NCBI GenBank assembly: GCA_038496675.1
Contig: CM076650.1
Span: 8,144,645 to 8,208,644 of the forward strand
Direction of reading: 5' to 3'
DNA from: Rachycentron canadum
Lineage: Eukaryota; Chordata; Actinopteri; Carangiformes; Rachycentridae
DNA length: 64,000 nt
Below the pieces are notes generated by a model, which was not told the DNA's origin, searched no databases, and saw nothing but the letters and a program-made list of their open reading frames with translations. Of this stretch, positions 14,401-29,523 are shown in pieces (the stretch's first letter is position 1; each line of letters begins with the position of its first letter). A program made the translations under genes and the position numbers.

Positions 14401-17400
14401 AGGACACACAGACACACACACACACACACACACACACAATGACACAAACAGAAACATTATTTATATCTGTAGTTTGCTGACTTTTCCTTAGAGGCCACGG
14501 TCGCATAATATTTGTTTGCTTAAAACCTTGTGGCATTACTGACCCACTGTACTAGTTAATTGGTTGGCAGGTGGTCAAGAGCCACATCTCTGTGACGTGC
14601 TTTTTTGTCATTTTTTTCCTCACAGGCGATAGCTCTGCCTCCCATAGCAAAATGGCCATACCAGAATGGGTTTACATTCCACACGTGGCTCCGCATGGAT
14701 CCTCTCAACAACATCAATGTGGACAAAGACAAGCCTTACCTGTACTGGTAGGTAAAATAGGAACCTTTACCCTGTTTTGCATTTAAATGTTATATTTTGT
14801 TTGAATATGCTATATATGAGAGAAAATGCTCAAGAAAGTGGTGCACTTTGTAGTGTAATGAAAGATGAAAGGTGGTGTTGCACAGCTGGATAAGATTTAA
14901 GCTATGTTTTTAAGTGTTAACATCCCCAGTGAAATGGATTTGAAGCCCAAAGCGCTGCTGCAAACATAACTAGCTTCACAAAAAAAAAAATCTTGTCCTT
15001 CCCCCCTGCATCTTTCCCATCTCCTCATCCTTTGCTTTCTCTCTGAGGAGCAAGTAAATCAAGCCTTCTGCTTATCTTATTTTCAACCAAAAATTAATTT
15101 CTGTCAGAAATCTAATTTATACAAGAGGGATCTGTTTGGGCTTCTGTAAAAACGATAACCAAGCAGGGCAGCCAACGAGCTGCTTGAGAGAATCTGTAAT
15201 AAAAGCTCCTCTGCCCTTTTTAAAAAGAGATTAATTCACTAAATCACATGCAGGGGCCCCATCTCTCCGGGGCACAGAGAATAATGGGAAGAGTCTGTGA
15301 AGTTGAGAAATTATTGTTTGCTATCTTTGTCCTTTTCAGACCCCTTTTAACATGTTTACATGATATATAAGACACAGCAGATGTTGCCCTTGAATGTAGT
15401 TTGCATGAAAGTGAGCAGCTTCAGGCAGAAAATAAACCTGTGTGTTTTGTGCTTTCCCTTCATTTCCTTCTTTTCAGTTTCCGCACCAGCAAAGGCCTAG
15501 GTTACTCTGCACACTTTGTGGGCGGCTGTTTGATAGTGACCTCATTAAAATCCAAGGGAAAAGGATTCCAGCACTGTGTAAAGTACGACTTCAAACCACA
15601 GAAGGTACAAAAGGAAGGAAAAAAAACAAAGCAGCATACATGCTCCTGTTTGGTAACCTGGGAAAACCAAATATTCACGGTCATAAGACAAATCCCGGAA
15701 ATATCTCTGTAAATAGATCACTGAAATCATATATCAGATATCACATAATCAGTCACATGCGTGCGCACACACTAACACACATGTGCACACGCAATAAATC
15801 TAGACCTTGCTCTGTGAAATAACTGTCACATCTCACCTGACTCTGGGGAAAAGCAAAACTAGAAGATGTAGGAATGAGGGCGCAGGGAGAGAGGGATTAT
15901 CCGGTGCTCTCAGTCCCTTCCAGGCACAGTACACAGTGAAGACCATTGCAGTCAGAGAGCCTTTGCCTGTGGACAATTTGGAACTTTCTCCTTCCCCTGG
16001 GCATGAAGGCACCACCTTACCTCAACAAGCCTCATGGGGGCTCAGAGAACTCATTTTAGTAGATTTTTTTACTCTATTTTTAATGCATGTTCCTCCATGT
16101 CCGGAGGTAACTATAATAACCTATTTCACTGTGGTATCGGTAGTCTGAAGCTGAATAGAAAACTAGAAACCGAAGTAGGTGGGATTGTAGCTTGAGGGGA
16201 CTGAGTCCTGAAACGTGACTGAATGAGGCTAATTGAACAGCTTATGACTGAATGCTGACTTATTGATATCTAGTTGTGTGTGTGTGTTTGTGATTGATAC
16301 TCCAAATGTGTTGTGCCAGTTTCCAGTGTGAGAGTATGTTTCTTGTTGTTGTTGCAGTGGTACATGGTGACTCTTGTCCACGTCTACAACCGCTGGAAAA
16401 ACAGTGAAATTAGCTGCTATGTGAATGGGGAACTGGCTTCCTTTGGAGACATTGCGTGGTTTGTCAACACCAGCGACGTGAGTAGCAACAATTTGAAAAC
16501 ATTGTGGTGAAAACAATAAGTAGGAGCCACCACAAGTTCCTATAATATTTCATTGTAAAACAAAGTCTGATTTGAAAAATGGTTAGTCTGTAGGTTGTCA
16601 CATATCAATTTCAAAACTACATATTGTTGCAGGAGTGTGTGCGCTAAACCTGAAAAGCAAATCCTCCGTTTCATGCCCTCCTTACTCAGATATATCTAAT
16701 CTCAGTCTGTGCTGTCAGAGGGCTCGGGGGTGAAACCATTCCCTCTATCTTCTAGCATGGATAGCACAGTGGAAAATGACTACGTATTGAGCCTGCACCA
16801 CTCTCACATCACCATATGAACTCTCTTACAGTCCCCAGGATTGCTTTCTGTCATGCTGAGATATGAGGTTTCTTAAATCAAATTTTGTTTAGGAATGAAA
16901 ATGCCTCCACGGCGTGCCATAATCCTCTAGATGTGTCAGTATGTCAGAAAGCAAATTAGCCACTTGATTGAGACGCTTGTGCTTATGCCTTGCTGACCAT
17001 GACACAAGGAAGATGGAACGTTATCATATTAGCCACAGTATGTTCATAGTTTGAGGCTGTTGCCATTTATAGCAAGTGTTAACATGAATGTTCCTTTTCC
17101 CTCTGTTCTTTCTTGTTATTTTTGGTCTTGTTTATCCTTCCTATTTGTCTTACTTGCTTATCTCCTCCCTTCTTATATCCTTCTGCCCTCTTTCCTTTCT
17201 TTCCATATTTTCATCTATATCTCTGTTTTTATTTTCCCTTTATTTCTTTCTCAAACCCCCACCCCCTACCCCTTGTTCTGCAGACATTTGACAAGTGTTT
17301 CCTGGGATCATCGGAGACGGCAGATGCCAACCGCGTGTTCTGTGGACAGATGGGGGCAGTTTACCTGTTTGGAGAGGCTCTCAGTGCTGCTCAGATCCTG

Positions 17401-20400
17401 GCTATCTATCAGCTGGGTCCAGGCTACCAGGTATAGTAGTAGTAGTACCATTTAACAGAGACACTTTACACTAGCAGATTAAATATGCTGAAAATGATCT
17501 GAAATTTCTAAAAATTTTAAGTTAGTTTTTTCATGTATTATTTTAATATCCTGGAGTATTGTAAAGTACAGACACTAACATAATGTCTGTGTTGGCTGAT
17601 GGTAAATATTAATCAATTTGTGCGCTCTCTTCCACTAATTCTTTATCTCTCCTCTTTGCTGTTTGCCTACACAGGGAACATTCAAATACAAGGCTGAGAG
17701 TGACCTGCTGTTTGCTGAGCATCATAAGACCTTACTGTATGATGGCAAGTTGTCCTCAAGCATCGCCTTCACATATAACCCTCGCGCCACAGACGCTCAG
17801 CTCTGCCTTGAGTCCTCCCCCAAGGACAACGCCTCCATATTCGTCCATTCACCCCATGCGCTCATGCTGCAGGTAAGATACCTTTAATGCAACATTGTGT
17901 TTGTATAGCAGGTGATAGTCATTCTCACTGGAGTTGATATTGTTGGATTTGCTATTACCTAACTTTAAGATGAAGCCCCACTGCTGCACCAACATTAAAG
18001 CAATGTCAGTGCAGATTCATTCACCACCTGCACGCCTGCTCCTTCCCTCCCACTGTGCCGTATGTACCGCTCTTTACTCTTTCTTTCTTTTTGTGTGATA
18101 ATGAAAGTGGCCCAGTTGGCATCTTCTCATTTTAATAGCCTCATGAGGGCAGAGGTGCAAATGTGTTGAGCAAGCCAGACTGCTGCAGCTGCTGAAAAAT
18201 GCCATCTTGGTGCTCTAATTGTGGAATAAGCTTTCACTGGGACAGAGATTTAGTTTCAAACTGTATACAAGTAGTTGGCATTTTTCTTGTGAGAAGTAGG
18301 AGTTGAACTCTGTGGAAGTTTTCCATATGCTGCTTCGAAATACATACACCCACACTAAACAATACTGTTCACTCACTTTGAGTTGTCTTTTCTCAAGCAC
18401 TAATTGAGTTTTCTCTCATGCCCTCTCATCAAAGATGATGCTTTGTTTCCTTTGTGAGGGAGGCTATACTGCCACACAAACATATGCTCCCTCCACCACA
18501 CAAACCCGCACATGCAATGTTAAATATGAATGACTATGTGACCTATATTTTCAGCTTTGCTATTCTGTGCTTGAAAATTCCAGTCCTATAGAGAGGGGAA
18601 AACTTTTGTTAAGCCACTGTTGGTGTTGCTACACACCACACTGACACAAGCTCATTACCAGCCATTAATAGAAAATATTTTTCACACTTCTGCAATGTAC
18701 TCATCCCTGTAAGCTGAATTTATTATGGAAGCTACAAAAGTATTTTGCCAAGCCACAGTTTAAGTTCAGACTAGATATTAATGTTCATAAAGTCAAAGTT
18801 TGACAATCACAGGTTGTATCTGACAAAGGATAATGTAAGATCTCACATCACTGTGGTTATCAGAGCAAATATATATGTGACCCCCATACAAATGATATCC
18901 ATGTACATGTGAAATGTGACCATGTGTGTTTGTTTCTGTAGGACGTGAAGGCTGTGGTGACTCACTCAGTCCAGAGTGGAATACACTCTATTGGAGGCGT
19001 GCAGGTCCTCTTCCCACTGTTTGCACAGCTGGATTATTGCCAGCCTTCCAGCCATGAACTGGACACCTCTGTCTGGTAACCACACATACACACACGCTCA
19101 CCCACACTGAACAATCTGCAGCTCTGGATTGTATCTGTTTTGTATCATTTAGCCATTGTGAGACAATATAATCGTGTAATTAATAATGCTGATAGTCTAA
19201 TGGGTATGTAGTAAATTTAAATGGCTATACATTATAAGGCCCTCTAGAAATGAAATACTGAAAATCAGACAATTTGAAGTGAAGTTGTTCTGATATAAAT
19301 TCACTTAAGTAACGTTAGGATAAAATAAAGATTCTTGATATCATAGCTCCAACAACCCTCACAACTTATCAACATGAAACATTTTCGATCCAGTATTGGA
19401 GGGTTTACAGACTTGCTGATGCTGAGTGTGAAGGCTGTGAGGCCATCTTACTTGCAAACTGCAGTGTTGTTGTGTTTGTTCCCCTCAAGGTGATGCTAGC
19501 TAGAATCTGTTCCCCCAGCACAATGAGGACATGACACCCTCATTCAATCACATTTCATGTAGGATATGCCCTTCACAGTCAGGGCCTTGTCAGCAGCTTA
19601 CATAGATTATTGTCACTGTCTAACTCTCTGTCTCATTGTCTCTTTGTCTCTGTCTGTCTGTCAGCTGCACTTTGCTATCTTTTGTGATGGAGCTCTTGAA
19701 GAACTCAGTGGCTATGCAAGAGCAGGTCCTGGCCTGCAAAGGCTTTCTCGTCATTGGGTACACTTTGGAAAAGGTGAGACAAACACAAATTGGCTCAGCT
19801 GACAAGGAAATACACAAGAGAGCCATCCTCCCCGTGCCAGTAGCTGCACTCATAATGAACCCAGCACAATAATAAGGCTGATCTTGACTCCCTCAACACA
19901 GCAAACACACTAACACAGGCGCACACCAACACTTAATATGAGACAGACTTTGTTTTCCCTCAGCTGTATTTAGAGGTCACAGCTGGCTTGTGTGCTTGTT
20001 AGGCAGAAGGAGAGCGCCACCACATCTTTCTCTGCATGTGTCCTTTCCCTCCCCTCTCTGTGTTATACCTCATACACCACTTGCATTTTCTGTGCTTTGA
20101 CTCCTTTCACTGACACATCTCCCCCTTTTCTCACCTCATATTGTGGCTCTTTGTTCCTCACTGTCTCCCTGTCTGTGCTGCAGTCTTCCAAGGTGCATGT
20201 GACGCGGCCTGTCCTGGAGATCGTGCTGGCCTTTTCCAGATACCTTAGCAACCTGCAGAATGGCATCTTGCTGCTCAAGCAGCTGTGTGACCACATTCTG
20301 TTCAACCCTGCCATCTGGATCCATGCCCCTGCCAAGGTAACAGGAAGTACACACATGCACACACTGAAACAGCAGCACATTATTCTACATTTGGTTACAT

Positions 20401-23400
20401 CTTTAAAAATAGAAAGAGGCAGGATATATACATGCAGATAGAACACACACAGATCGGTTAGTGCATACAAACATGCACATTTACACAGGCCTCCACAGTC
20501 ATAATCACCATTCTCTGCTCTGCAAGTTTCTGCCCTAGTTTTTCTTTCCACTGTTTGAGTTCAGCTCAGAGTTCAAGGTTATCCCTTCATCTTTGACTGA
20601 GTGACTATTTAAATGAGAGTGGCTTGCCTACAACCCTTATGGGCTTAGAAGTCTCCATATTTCCTCTCCAAGGAGTCAAAAGCTAGGACGCACTAAAACT
20701 AGATTATTCCACTCAAACTATCGAGTTTGTGTGTTTTCGCATGTACTCTTTTCTATTGTGCACTCTTTCTATATTTCTCTCCTTTCAAATCTTTTGCAGG
20801 TGCAACTGACACTCTACACTTATCTGGCAACAGAGTTCATCAGCACAGTGACCATCTACAACGCCATTCGCAGGGTGGGCACTGTGCTTCAGATCATGCA
20901 TACGCTGAAATTCTACTACTGGGTTATCAACCCACAGGACAGAAGTGGGGTCATCCCCAAAGGCCTAGGTGAGAGTGCACACACACAATGCAAAAATGTC
21001 CTGTGTATACTGTCCTGTATAATGGTCTCAGACTTCTGCACCTGTATGTACAGTACTATGCAAAAATTTAAGGCCAGCCTTAGATTTGTTGTTTTAGCAA
21101 TGCTATAATGACCATATAATTTGTCTTTATTAGAATACAACCAGTTAATACAGGAAATGTGTATGCAGTGTTAAAACAGCTTGTATAGGCTAAAGTGTGA
21201 CCTCTCCTTACACTTGAGCAATAGCCGAAACCGGCTCTTAAACCTAAATGCAATGGAGCCATAATTAATGTCATTGCTAACACACAGCCTTCACACTCAG
21301 CATCAGCATTTGTTGACTATTGCATGTCCAAATGATGCTGTGAAAAAGGTCCATTACACCAGGTTTCTCACTGTAGTCAAGTGGAAAAAAATTGATTGAC
21401 CATGCATGCATTTAAAAAAATAATTCTTAAAGATAATTTATTTATGAATTTTTTAAATGAAATTATTTTATCATATACCTTTGGGTCCTGCTCAGTTGCT
21501 CATTCATATCTTCATATTCATTATCAGCTATTGTTTGCTGTTTGGTTTTTCAGATGGTCCGAGGCCAAACCAGAAGGAGATCCTGTCTTTGCGAGCCTTT
21601 CTGTTGTTGTTTGTCAAACAGCTCATAATGAAAGTAAGTTCAAGTCCCACCAGAAGCCAAACACCACCCACTCTTGGTTTAAAAAAAAAAAGAAAAAGAA
21701 AAGTTTTGATTCACTTTAGAAAGTGGCACATTTGGATGGCAATGGTTCCATTAGTGATACATGTCGAATGTGTTTTGTAGCTGGTGCTTTCTGGATGCAT
21801 TGTGCTTAAGTGGTTATGTAGTTAGCACTGTGCTGTTAACAAGTATATGTGGATACAGTGGATATTTTATTTGCATTTAAATGTTTTTCAAACTAGCAAT
21901 TGTGAAATATTTTTTATAGGCAATCAAACTCTTAATGGATGAAGTTTATAAATCTGATAATTTCTTCCTTTAACAATGTTTTTCCCTTTCGAGAGCAATA
22001 TGTGTGTGTATGTATATGTATGTATATATGTATGCATGTATATATAGGTATGTATGTATATGTGTAGACTGGATATATTAATGGGATTTTTATGCTTGAA
22101 TGCAATTTTTAGCTGCAGTACTACTTGTGCATTGTTTGATGCCATGCCTCAATTCCCCATTTTAGAGTGAAATGAGCAGTTAATGTGCTTCTCTGTTTGA
22201 TCATCATATTGAAAGCATTGAATCTACCTCAAGATATTTCATTTTAATTGGTAAAGTCATCATTAGTTTGATTTACTGTCCCAAGTGTTTTAGTGTTTAG
22301 TGTTTTTAAGCAACTTCTCTCACAAGGCATGTCTGATAGCTCTGTGCACATGCGACAAGCCTATATATACTGTCTGTAGATGGGGGTATGTAAAAGGTAA
22401 AACATAGTGATTCCTGTGAAACAGTTGTGAAATAATCTGTCATCTGTGCCAGGATCACGGAGTCAAAGAGGACGAACTACAGAGCATCATCAACTACCTC
22501 CTTACCATGCATGAGGTAGGCAAGCACACAGTTATTCATGCAGCAGGTATCTCACCACCAGATGGCAACATGACACCACAGTACTGTTTTTTAGTTTTTC
22601 CACCATCTGATGTGCAGATCAAGAGTAAACAGTTCCTGTTGCAAAAGGCAGTATTTCTGTTCCTCGTTATTTTTCCCTGTCTGCCAGTTAGATGTCCTGA
22701 CAGAGGTGGTTTTGTTTACAGTGGAGTGACGCATAACAAATGAATTAGTCAGATCAGTCAGTAACACAGTGAACCTTGTAAGAATAAAGGGTGATTACAA
22801 CAGTGCCTGGAAAAGGCAGTCACATGTAGCAGCCTTTTATTTTACAGAGCACATATTGTAATTCACATGCTTATATTGTACAACGAAAGTGTTTGTACTG
22901 GGGTTTTGGTACTGGTTTCTACTACCCCATTACTGCTGCTGCTGCCACGAGTATACAAAATATACAAAAATATCAACGAGTAACTGCATATAAATTTACC
23001 TTGTATTTTTTCATTGACATATTCAGTTGACTTTAAAGTTCCTCATTATTTAAGCTCTCTCACTTCAGGCTTGTAAAATGCTGTAACTGTCCCACTGCTT
23101 TCTGTCCCACAGGATGACAATCTCATGGATGTGCTGCAGTTGTTGGTTGCTCTAATGTCTGAACATCCTGGGTCGATGGTCCAAGCCTTTGACCAGCGCA
23201 ATGGGATTCGGTAATGATCATTGTGTCTGTCTGCAAATGTGCTATGTCAGTATGTTTTTGCTGAAATTAAAAAATGTGTCACAGTTGGAGCTGATTATTT
23301 TCTTTGTCATAGTTTGAGTCCTGTGTCAAACGTTCCTTGTGGATGTTGAATGGGCTCATTGTTCTTTGTTTCATTTAAAAAAAAAACAAAAAACAACAAT

Positions 23401-26400
23401 TCTGCTATTAACAAAAGAAATGTGTTTGACAAAAAATGGTGCACTCAATACTAGTATATTTAACTTATACTTTAAAAACAAGTGTTAGAGATTAATGATA
23501 TATTTCCATGTCACATTTTCAATGTGTTTGTATGTATGCAATGTGATAAAATTTAATTTTGTGTTTTCACAGTGTGATTTACAAACTGCTGGCCTCTAAA
23601 AGTGAAGGGATAAGAGTGCAGGCACTCAAAGTGCTGGGCTACTTTCTGAAACACTTGTCACCAAAGTAAGTGAAATGTCAAAGCTAAAATGCTAATCGCT
23701 ATGTTCAGAGACTATAAAGGTTATAGTTATATAGTTATATAGTTTAGATGTCTCTGTTATTCAGTGTGTAAAATATACATTGAAGCATTTAAATGAAGAA
23801 ACAGCATGACAGATTGTAAATGAATTTAACTGCTATTTCCATTGTTTTCATTCTTCAATTTTCTTTTGTGGTTGTTTTGGCTGCTTATTCCAGTTTTATA
23901 TAGTTCAAGTAGCCTTTATATGAAGGTCAGTTTCTTAACGATAATGATGTTATTTTTGCTTACAGAAATATTGTAGTTTATATTATTGTATCACACAAGA
24001 ATCTAATTATACAGCTATGGTTAAACAACATTTTCAAATGGTTAATATTAACGTTGCGTCTCCATTTAGCTGCAGGCAAGCAGCAAACAAGCATCTTTTT
24101 CATACAGATGTGTCAATTTTAGTTAGTTTGGGTGGAAATGCTTGATGAACTTCTGGTCATATTGCAAGTTGTGTTTGTTGCTTTTGACCACACATTACAT
24201 TGTAGTGTGTGCAACCATTGCTGAAATAGAACAAAAAACAATGCTTGGCGTGTCTTAGTAACAGCTTTTAAGCCTAGTGATCCAGATGTGAGATTGATCC
24301 TAAAATGCAAACAGTCCAGTTTTTTTTTTTTTTTTTTTTTGCATTACAATGTGGAAAATGGAAGTGATCCATGATGAGAGATGAAAGTGACAAAGAAACA
24401 CTCGTCTTATTTACTCAGAAAAGACTCTGTTTTTCATATCCTCCATGTCAAATGTGAGCTGGAGCTCAGCTGATATATACTGCTACAGATTTCAGCTACT
24501 GTAATTATTTGACTCACCAGAACAGAACATTTTCAATATGATTTACATTTACATTCATAAAAGAATGGCAGTTGTGTAATTCCTGTGTATTGATGCACAT
24601 CATGTTCCAGTTTAGAAAAGAATCTGCATTATTTTTTGAACAATGGTTTGGCAAATACTGATGTTTCCTGACTGACCTTTGACCTCCTAATGTCCTAATC
24701 AGGAGGAAATCTGAGGTCATGCTGAGTCACGGCCTCTTCTCCCTGCTCACTGAACGTCTGATGCTACACTCCAGCCAGTTCAGCATGACAACCTACAACG
24801 TGCTCTTTGAGGTTAGTGCCTAGGTTCACTCTCCAGGCCTGTGCTACCAGACAACAATGAAATACAGTACTAACCTCTGTGTTCAACTATTTGCTAGAAT
24901 TTATTTTTTACAAAATACATTTTGTGTATTTTTTGTGTATAATGCTTTTCATCTTTTCCTACTTAATATGACGATGAAATTAACTACAATAAATTCCAAA
25001 GTTGATCACCTGCAATTATTCAGCAATATACTGCATGATGGTGAAACATATACATAGCTCTGTGTATGCATAGTGAGCTTTGTTTCCCTGTTATTGCTAG
25101 AACCAATGTAGATATTTATGACTCCGTTCTTTGTCCTGTGGTAGATCCTTACAGAGCAGATCTGCACTCAAGTGATCCATAAACAGCATCCGGACCCTGA
25201 CTCCACTGTGAAGATTCTCAACCCACGTAAGTACCTCCTCTGCGCCACACTACTCTCCTAAATCATCCCCTGCAGCGTACCCTCTACATACCTATTGCTC
25301 CATACTGCACTGGAAGGATATTCCCCACAGAACAGTACGATCTCTATATACAGTCAAACAAATGAAGGACATAAATTTTGCAGCTGCAGGGTATTTTCAT
25401 CCAAGTGAACCTAGTGTGAGGATGGTGCAACTGCTTTCTGTGACAAATATACACTCATCTTTTAGTACCACACTGTACCAGCTGGTATCATGAATTATCA
25501 GGATTAATTTACACATAATCGGAATAATAAATTTAATGAAATTATTTTGTGACTTCATTCAGTGTCTGAGAAATGTTATTCTGCTGAATACATTTAATTA
25601 AATCAATTTAACATTTTATAATTAAAATATGATTTAATCATTTTTATTGATCATATTATAATTAAACAGATTTAAATAAAATGTTTGACTCAATGTAGAA
25701 AAACAGTATATTTATATACATACACACTATGCATATGTAGGTATGTGTAAGTATTTCTATATACTCATACAAGCAAAGAACAGAATGTTCATTTTATTTA
25801 TTTTTTCCGCCTGTGCATCAATTCTGGACACTCAGAGCTGGCTGGACCTCCTGGCTTAGATCAGTGTTCCCATCCCATATTTTCAGGCCGTTACTCACCT
25901 CCAGTTTCATGTCAGCTCGCAAAATGTTTTTATATAGTGAACTCGTGAGTATTCGTTTCAGCTGAGAAAAGAAAACATCCCTCTGTCTTTTATACCGGTG
26001 CTTCCACACATACCACTGCACCTCTGTGCAGAACAGCTTTAATCAGTTTGAAATTCAAGCACTTGGTGTAATCACAACCAAGGTTTACTTCCAACCAGCC
26101 TTAATCTGACAAGGTCCTGCTGCAGTCACACATTGATTATCTTAAGCCTTTATTGTGTTAAAAACTCTCCTACCCAACCGTCCTAGACAGGCGATATATA
26201 TCATAGAAACCTTGTATGGGTTTGAACATGTGAGCACATTCTATGGAACATAGAGCAGTGGTCTGTTTCTCCTTTACCGTGCATTCTCTTGATTTAATCT
26301 GCGACAAACTCCCAAAATGGCCCCCTGATTGCAGTCTTTAGTAACGTCAGAGCCAATCAAACAAACCGAGGAAGTACCGTTTCCCTCAAATTAACTCAAG

Positions 26401-29400
26401 GGAAAGAAACCAAGAGCAAATGGAAAAAAGAAGGGAATACGCCATCCCTCCATCCTCATTCCCGGTACATGCTGGGGTAATTTTCTGGCGGTAAAGGTTC
26501 AGCGACTCATAATTTGAGTGACTAAGGCGTAGAAACAACACAACCGTCTGCTGGGGCAAAGGGGGCATAGGTTAGCGCCAAGGTCTGAAGAGACAAGTGA
26601 AATCCAAGCCCTCCCGTCTCTCTACTCAAAGCAAATGGACACTGACATTGTCTAGATAATTCATCTAAACAGTCAGTCTCTTTGGTTTAACTGAAGCCAA
26701 GCCTTCCAGAAGGGCCTGTGACTCTGGCTCTCTGGCTCTGGTTTGAAACGTTACCAAAACCATTACAGTATAATAAAGATCAATGGCCCAGACTTTTTTA
26801 TTCTCCTCTGTTCTGTTTTTCTTACCAAAGGCGCAGATTCTTAGGTGCATACAGCTGGGAATTCAGATAGTTTGTGACACAATGATTTGCACATGTTGCC
26901 ACCAATGTATGAATTCGTTGTTGATTTGCCGTGTTTCCCCTTCTGCATCCAAAAAGCAAGTAGAGGTTGGATGTTTCCAAATCCACACTTATTTTATTAT
27001 AATCCTTAAAAATACAGCTTCCTGTAATGTATTATATTACAAAATTGACAACACAGGCATGCATTATAAGATAAGAAGTATCAGGATATTTTTAGGCTGG
27101 GCTATGTTAATTTTTGCAAATCCATTAACATTTTTCATTTCAGCCTGTGAACAAAATGCTTTTCTTTCTGTTAATATTTCTAGAGATTCTGAAGGTAATA
27201 GCTGCTCTGCTGAAGAACTCTCCCACGTCCCCTGAGAGCATGGAGGTGCGCAGGGTCTTTCTGTCAGACATGATCAAACTGTTCAATAACAGCCGAGAGA
27301 ACCGCAGGTAAGAATTCAACCACCTCACGGGATAGAGAGCTGCATCGCACACACACACACACCGTTCCACACTTTGTTTACATGTCACTGGTATTCACAT
27401 TCAGCACCACACCACTTTCTCATGGCCGAGCACTTTTTGTTTCAGGAGCCTGCTGCAGTGCTCGGTGTGGCAGGAGTGGATGCTCTCTCTGTGCTTCATC
27501 AACCCGCGAAACAACGAGGAGCAGAAAGTCACGGAGATGGTGTACGCCATCTTCCGCATCCTGCTCTACCATGCTATCAAGTATGAGTGGGGTGGCTGGC
27601 GAGTCTGGGTGGACACCCTGTCCATCACCCACTCCAAGGTCAGAGCATTCATTAAATCCATGCATGCTTCACACACACACACACACACAGGTTAGACACA
27701 GCTTTGTTTATCTTTTTCTGTGAATCTTTGTCTTCTCCCCATCTGTTTCATTTTTACAGTTTTTTTTTTTTCGACCTGTTACTGTTTCTCTTCATTTTAA
27801 ATCACACACTCTTTATCTCTCTGTAGTAAACACAAGATCATACACACACACACACACACACACACACAATTCTACGCACACACACACTTCTACGCACACT
27901 AAAATCTTGCTGGAAAATGGTCAGCCTAAACATTCACCCTGTGACTGTAACCATAGCCCTCCTCCCTCAGTTTGATTCCAGCCAAGCAGACAGCAGTATT
28001 CAGTCAAAGCCATCAGCTCTGTCACCCATATGTTTAGTTTGAATCTGACATAACGCAATTCATCAAGTAAGAAATTAGAGAGCATTATCGTCTCACAGCG
28101 CAGACTACTATAGTAATTGAACCTTGCCTCTCAGTGCCCATCAGATTAAGGTTATGGAAGCTATACAGTGATTATAATTTTAAAGCTAGTTACAGTATAA
28201 ACCAATGGGAATGAATCCACCGGCCCCTCTACTCTTTATTTATGTATAGAGTCTCTTTCTTTCACGTTGCACAGATAAAAATAAACTTCTGGCACTTCTT
28301 ATTTCCAAAAGCTCAATTCAAAATACTGCTTTAGAAATTCAGTGTTGATATCATATTACGCTACTCGGTTCCAAAGCAGTGAAGTAATTGAGGTTGGTGT
28401 CAGATTGTGGTCTGGGGGGTTTTTAAGCCTGGCAGATTGAAGGTTGAGTTAAAGAAGTGCTCGTGATATGAGAGCTTCACTGTGGTGTGGGGTGCTGCGA
28501 GTGCTGGCCGCCAGTAGGGGGCACAGGCAGACTGCATGGGAGAGGATGATGTTGATGTTGTGTGTTGTGTGTTGTATGCTGGATACCTTGAACTCCCGAC
28601 GTCTCCCCACTCTTCTGCACACTGTAGAACTGACTTTCAGTTCCAGGGAAAATAAAATCTACATTTTATAATGTGTGCAAGTCGAATTTTTCTGTCCCAG
28701 AGATCAAGTGTAGTATTTGGTGTAAAGATGAGGGCAGAACAAGAAACAACATTCTTGGTACAGTGAAACTTCATCAGCAGAGGTTGACATGCTTTACTGG
28801 ACTATAGTGTCTTTACATGACTGTTGATGAATTTAAAATACTTAATTACTATCCAAGTTCAAAATGCACTTGATCAGAAATGTAACTGATATTTCTGTTG
28901 GACAGTGATTTAAAAAAAAAATGTTGGCGTAAAAATGATATTACTTGATATTACGAATGATGAGATATCAGCTGTTTATGAATAACAATTAATCAATATA
29001 GGAATTAGTTTCACCTTAAAGTTTTGTTCTGGTTTCACCTGTTAATTACGCTGCAGCGTATTGCGGTCTCACTTTGCTACATAGCAAGTGGTGTCGTGCA
29101 GAAAGCGTTTGTTCTTCTCTGCACATGGCTGCATGTAATCGCCTCTTTTCCCATAATTGCACAAGATTAATGCTGTTTCTTCTTGGCTCTAGCAACAATA
29201 CCCAGCACTCACCTCACAACAGAATTTCACATGTACACTGTGTGTGAAAACACCCATGCACTTGTAAGATGTGAGACGAACACATACACACACACAGTGT
29301 CTGTGAATCGGATAGTTGCATTGGGTGCTAGCCACCAAGATACATGCATCTGCTATAAAAAAGCTAAAGAAACTCAATTGCAATTTTATTGTCCCGTTTG

Positions 29401-29472
29401 ATAGATTTCCTGCCACCTTTGTAGCACCAGAGCTGTTTGTCACTGTTGCTTTCTCCTCCCACTGCTGCAGGG

Positions 29473-29523
<51 letters not shown>

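Noticed and set aside
20063..20551. 162-codon minus-strand frame
   Set aside because: It runs antisense across lrba exon k; the coding exon keeps stops out of the opposite frame.
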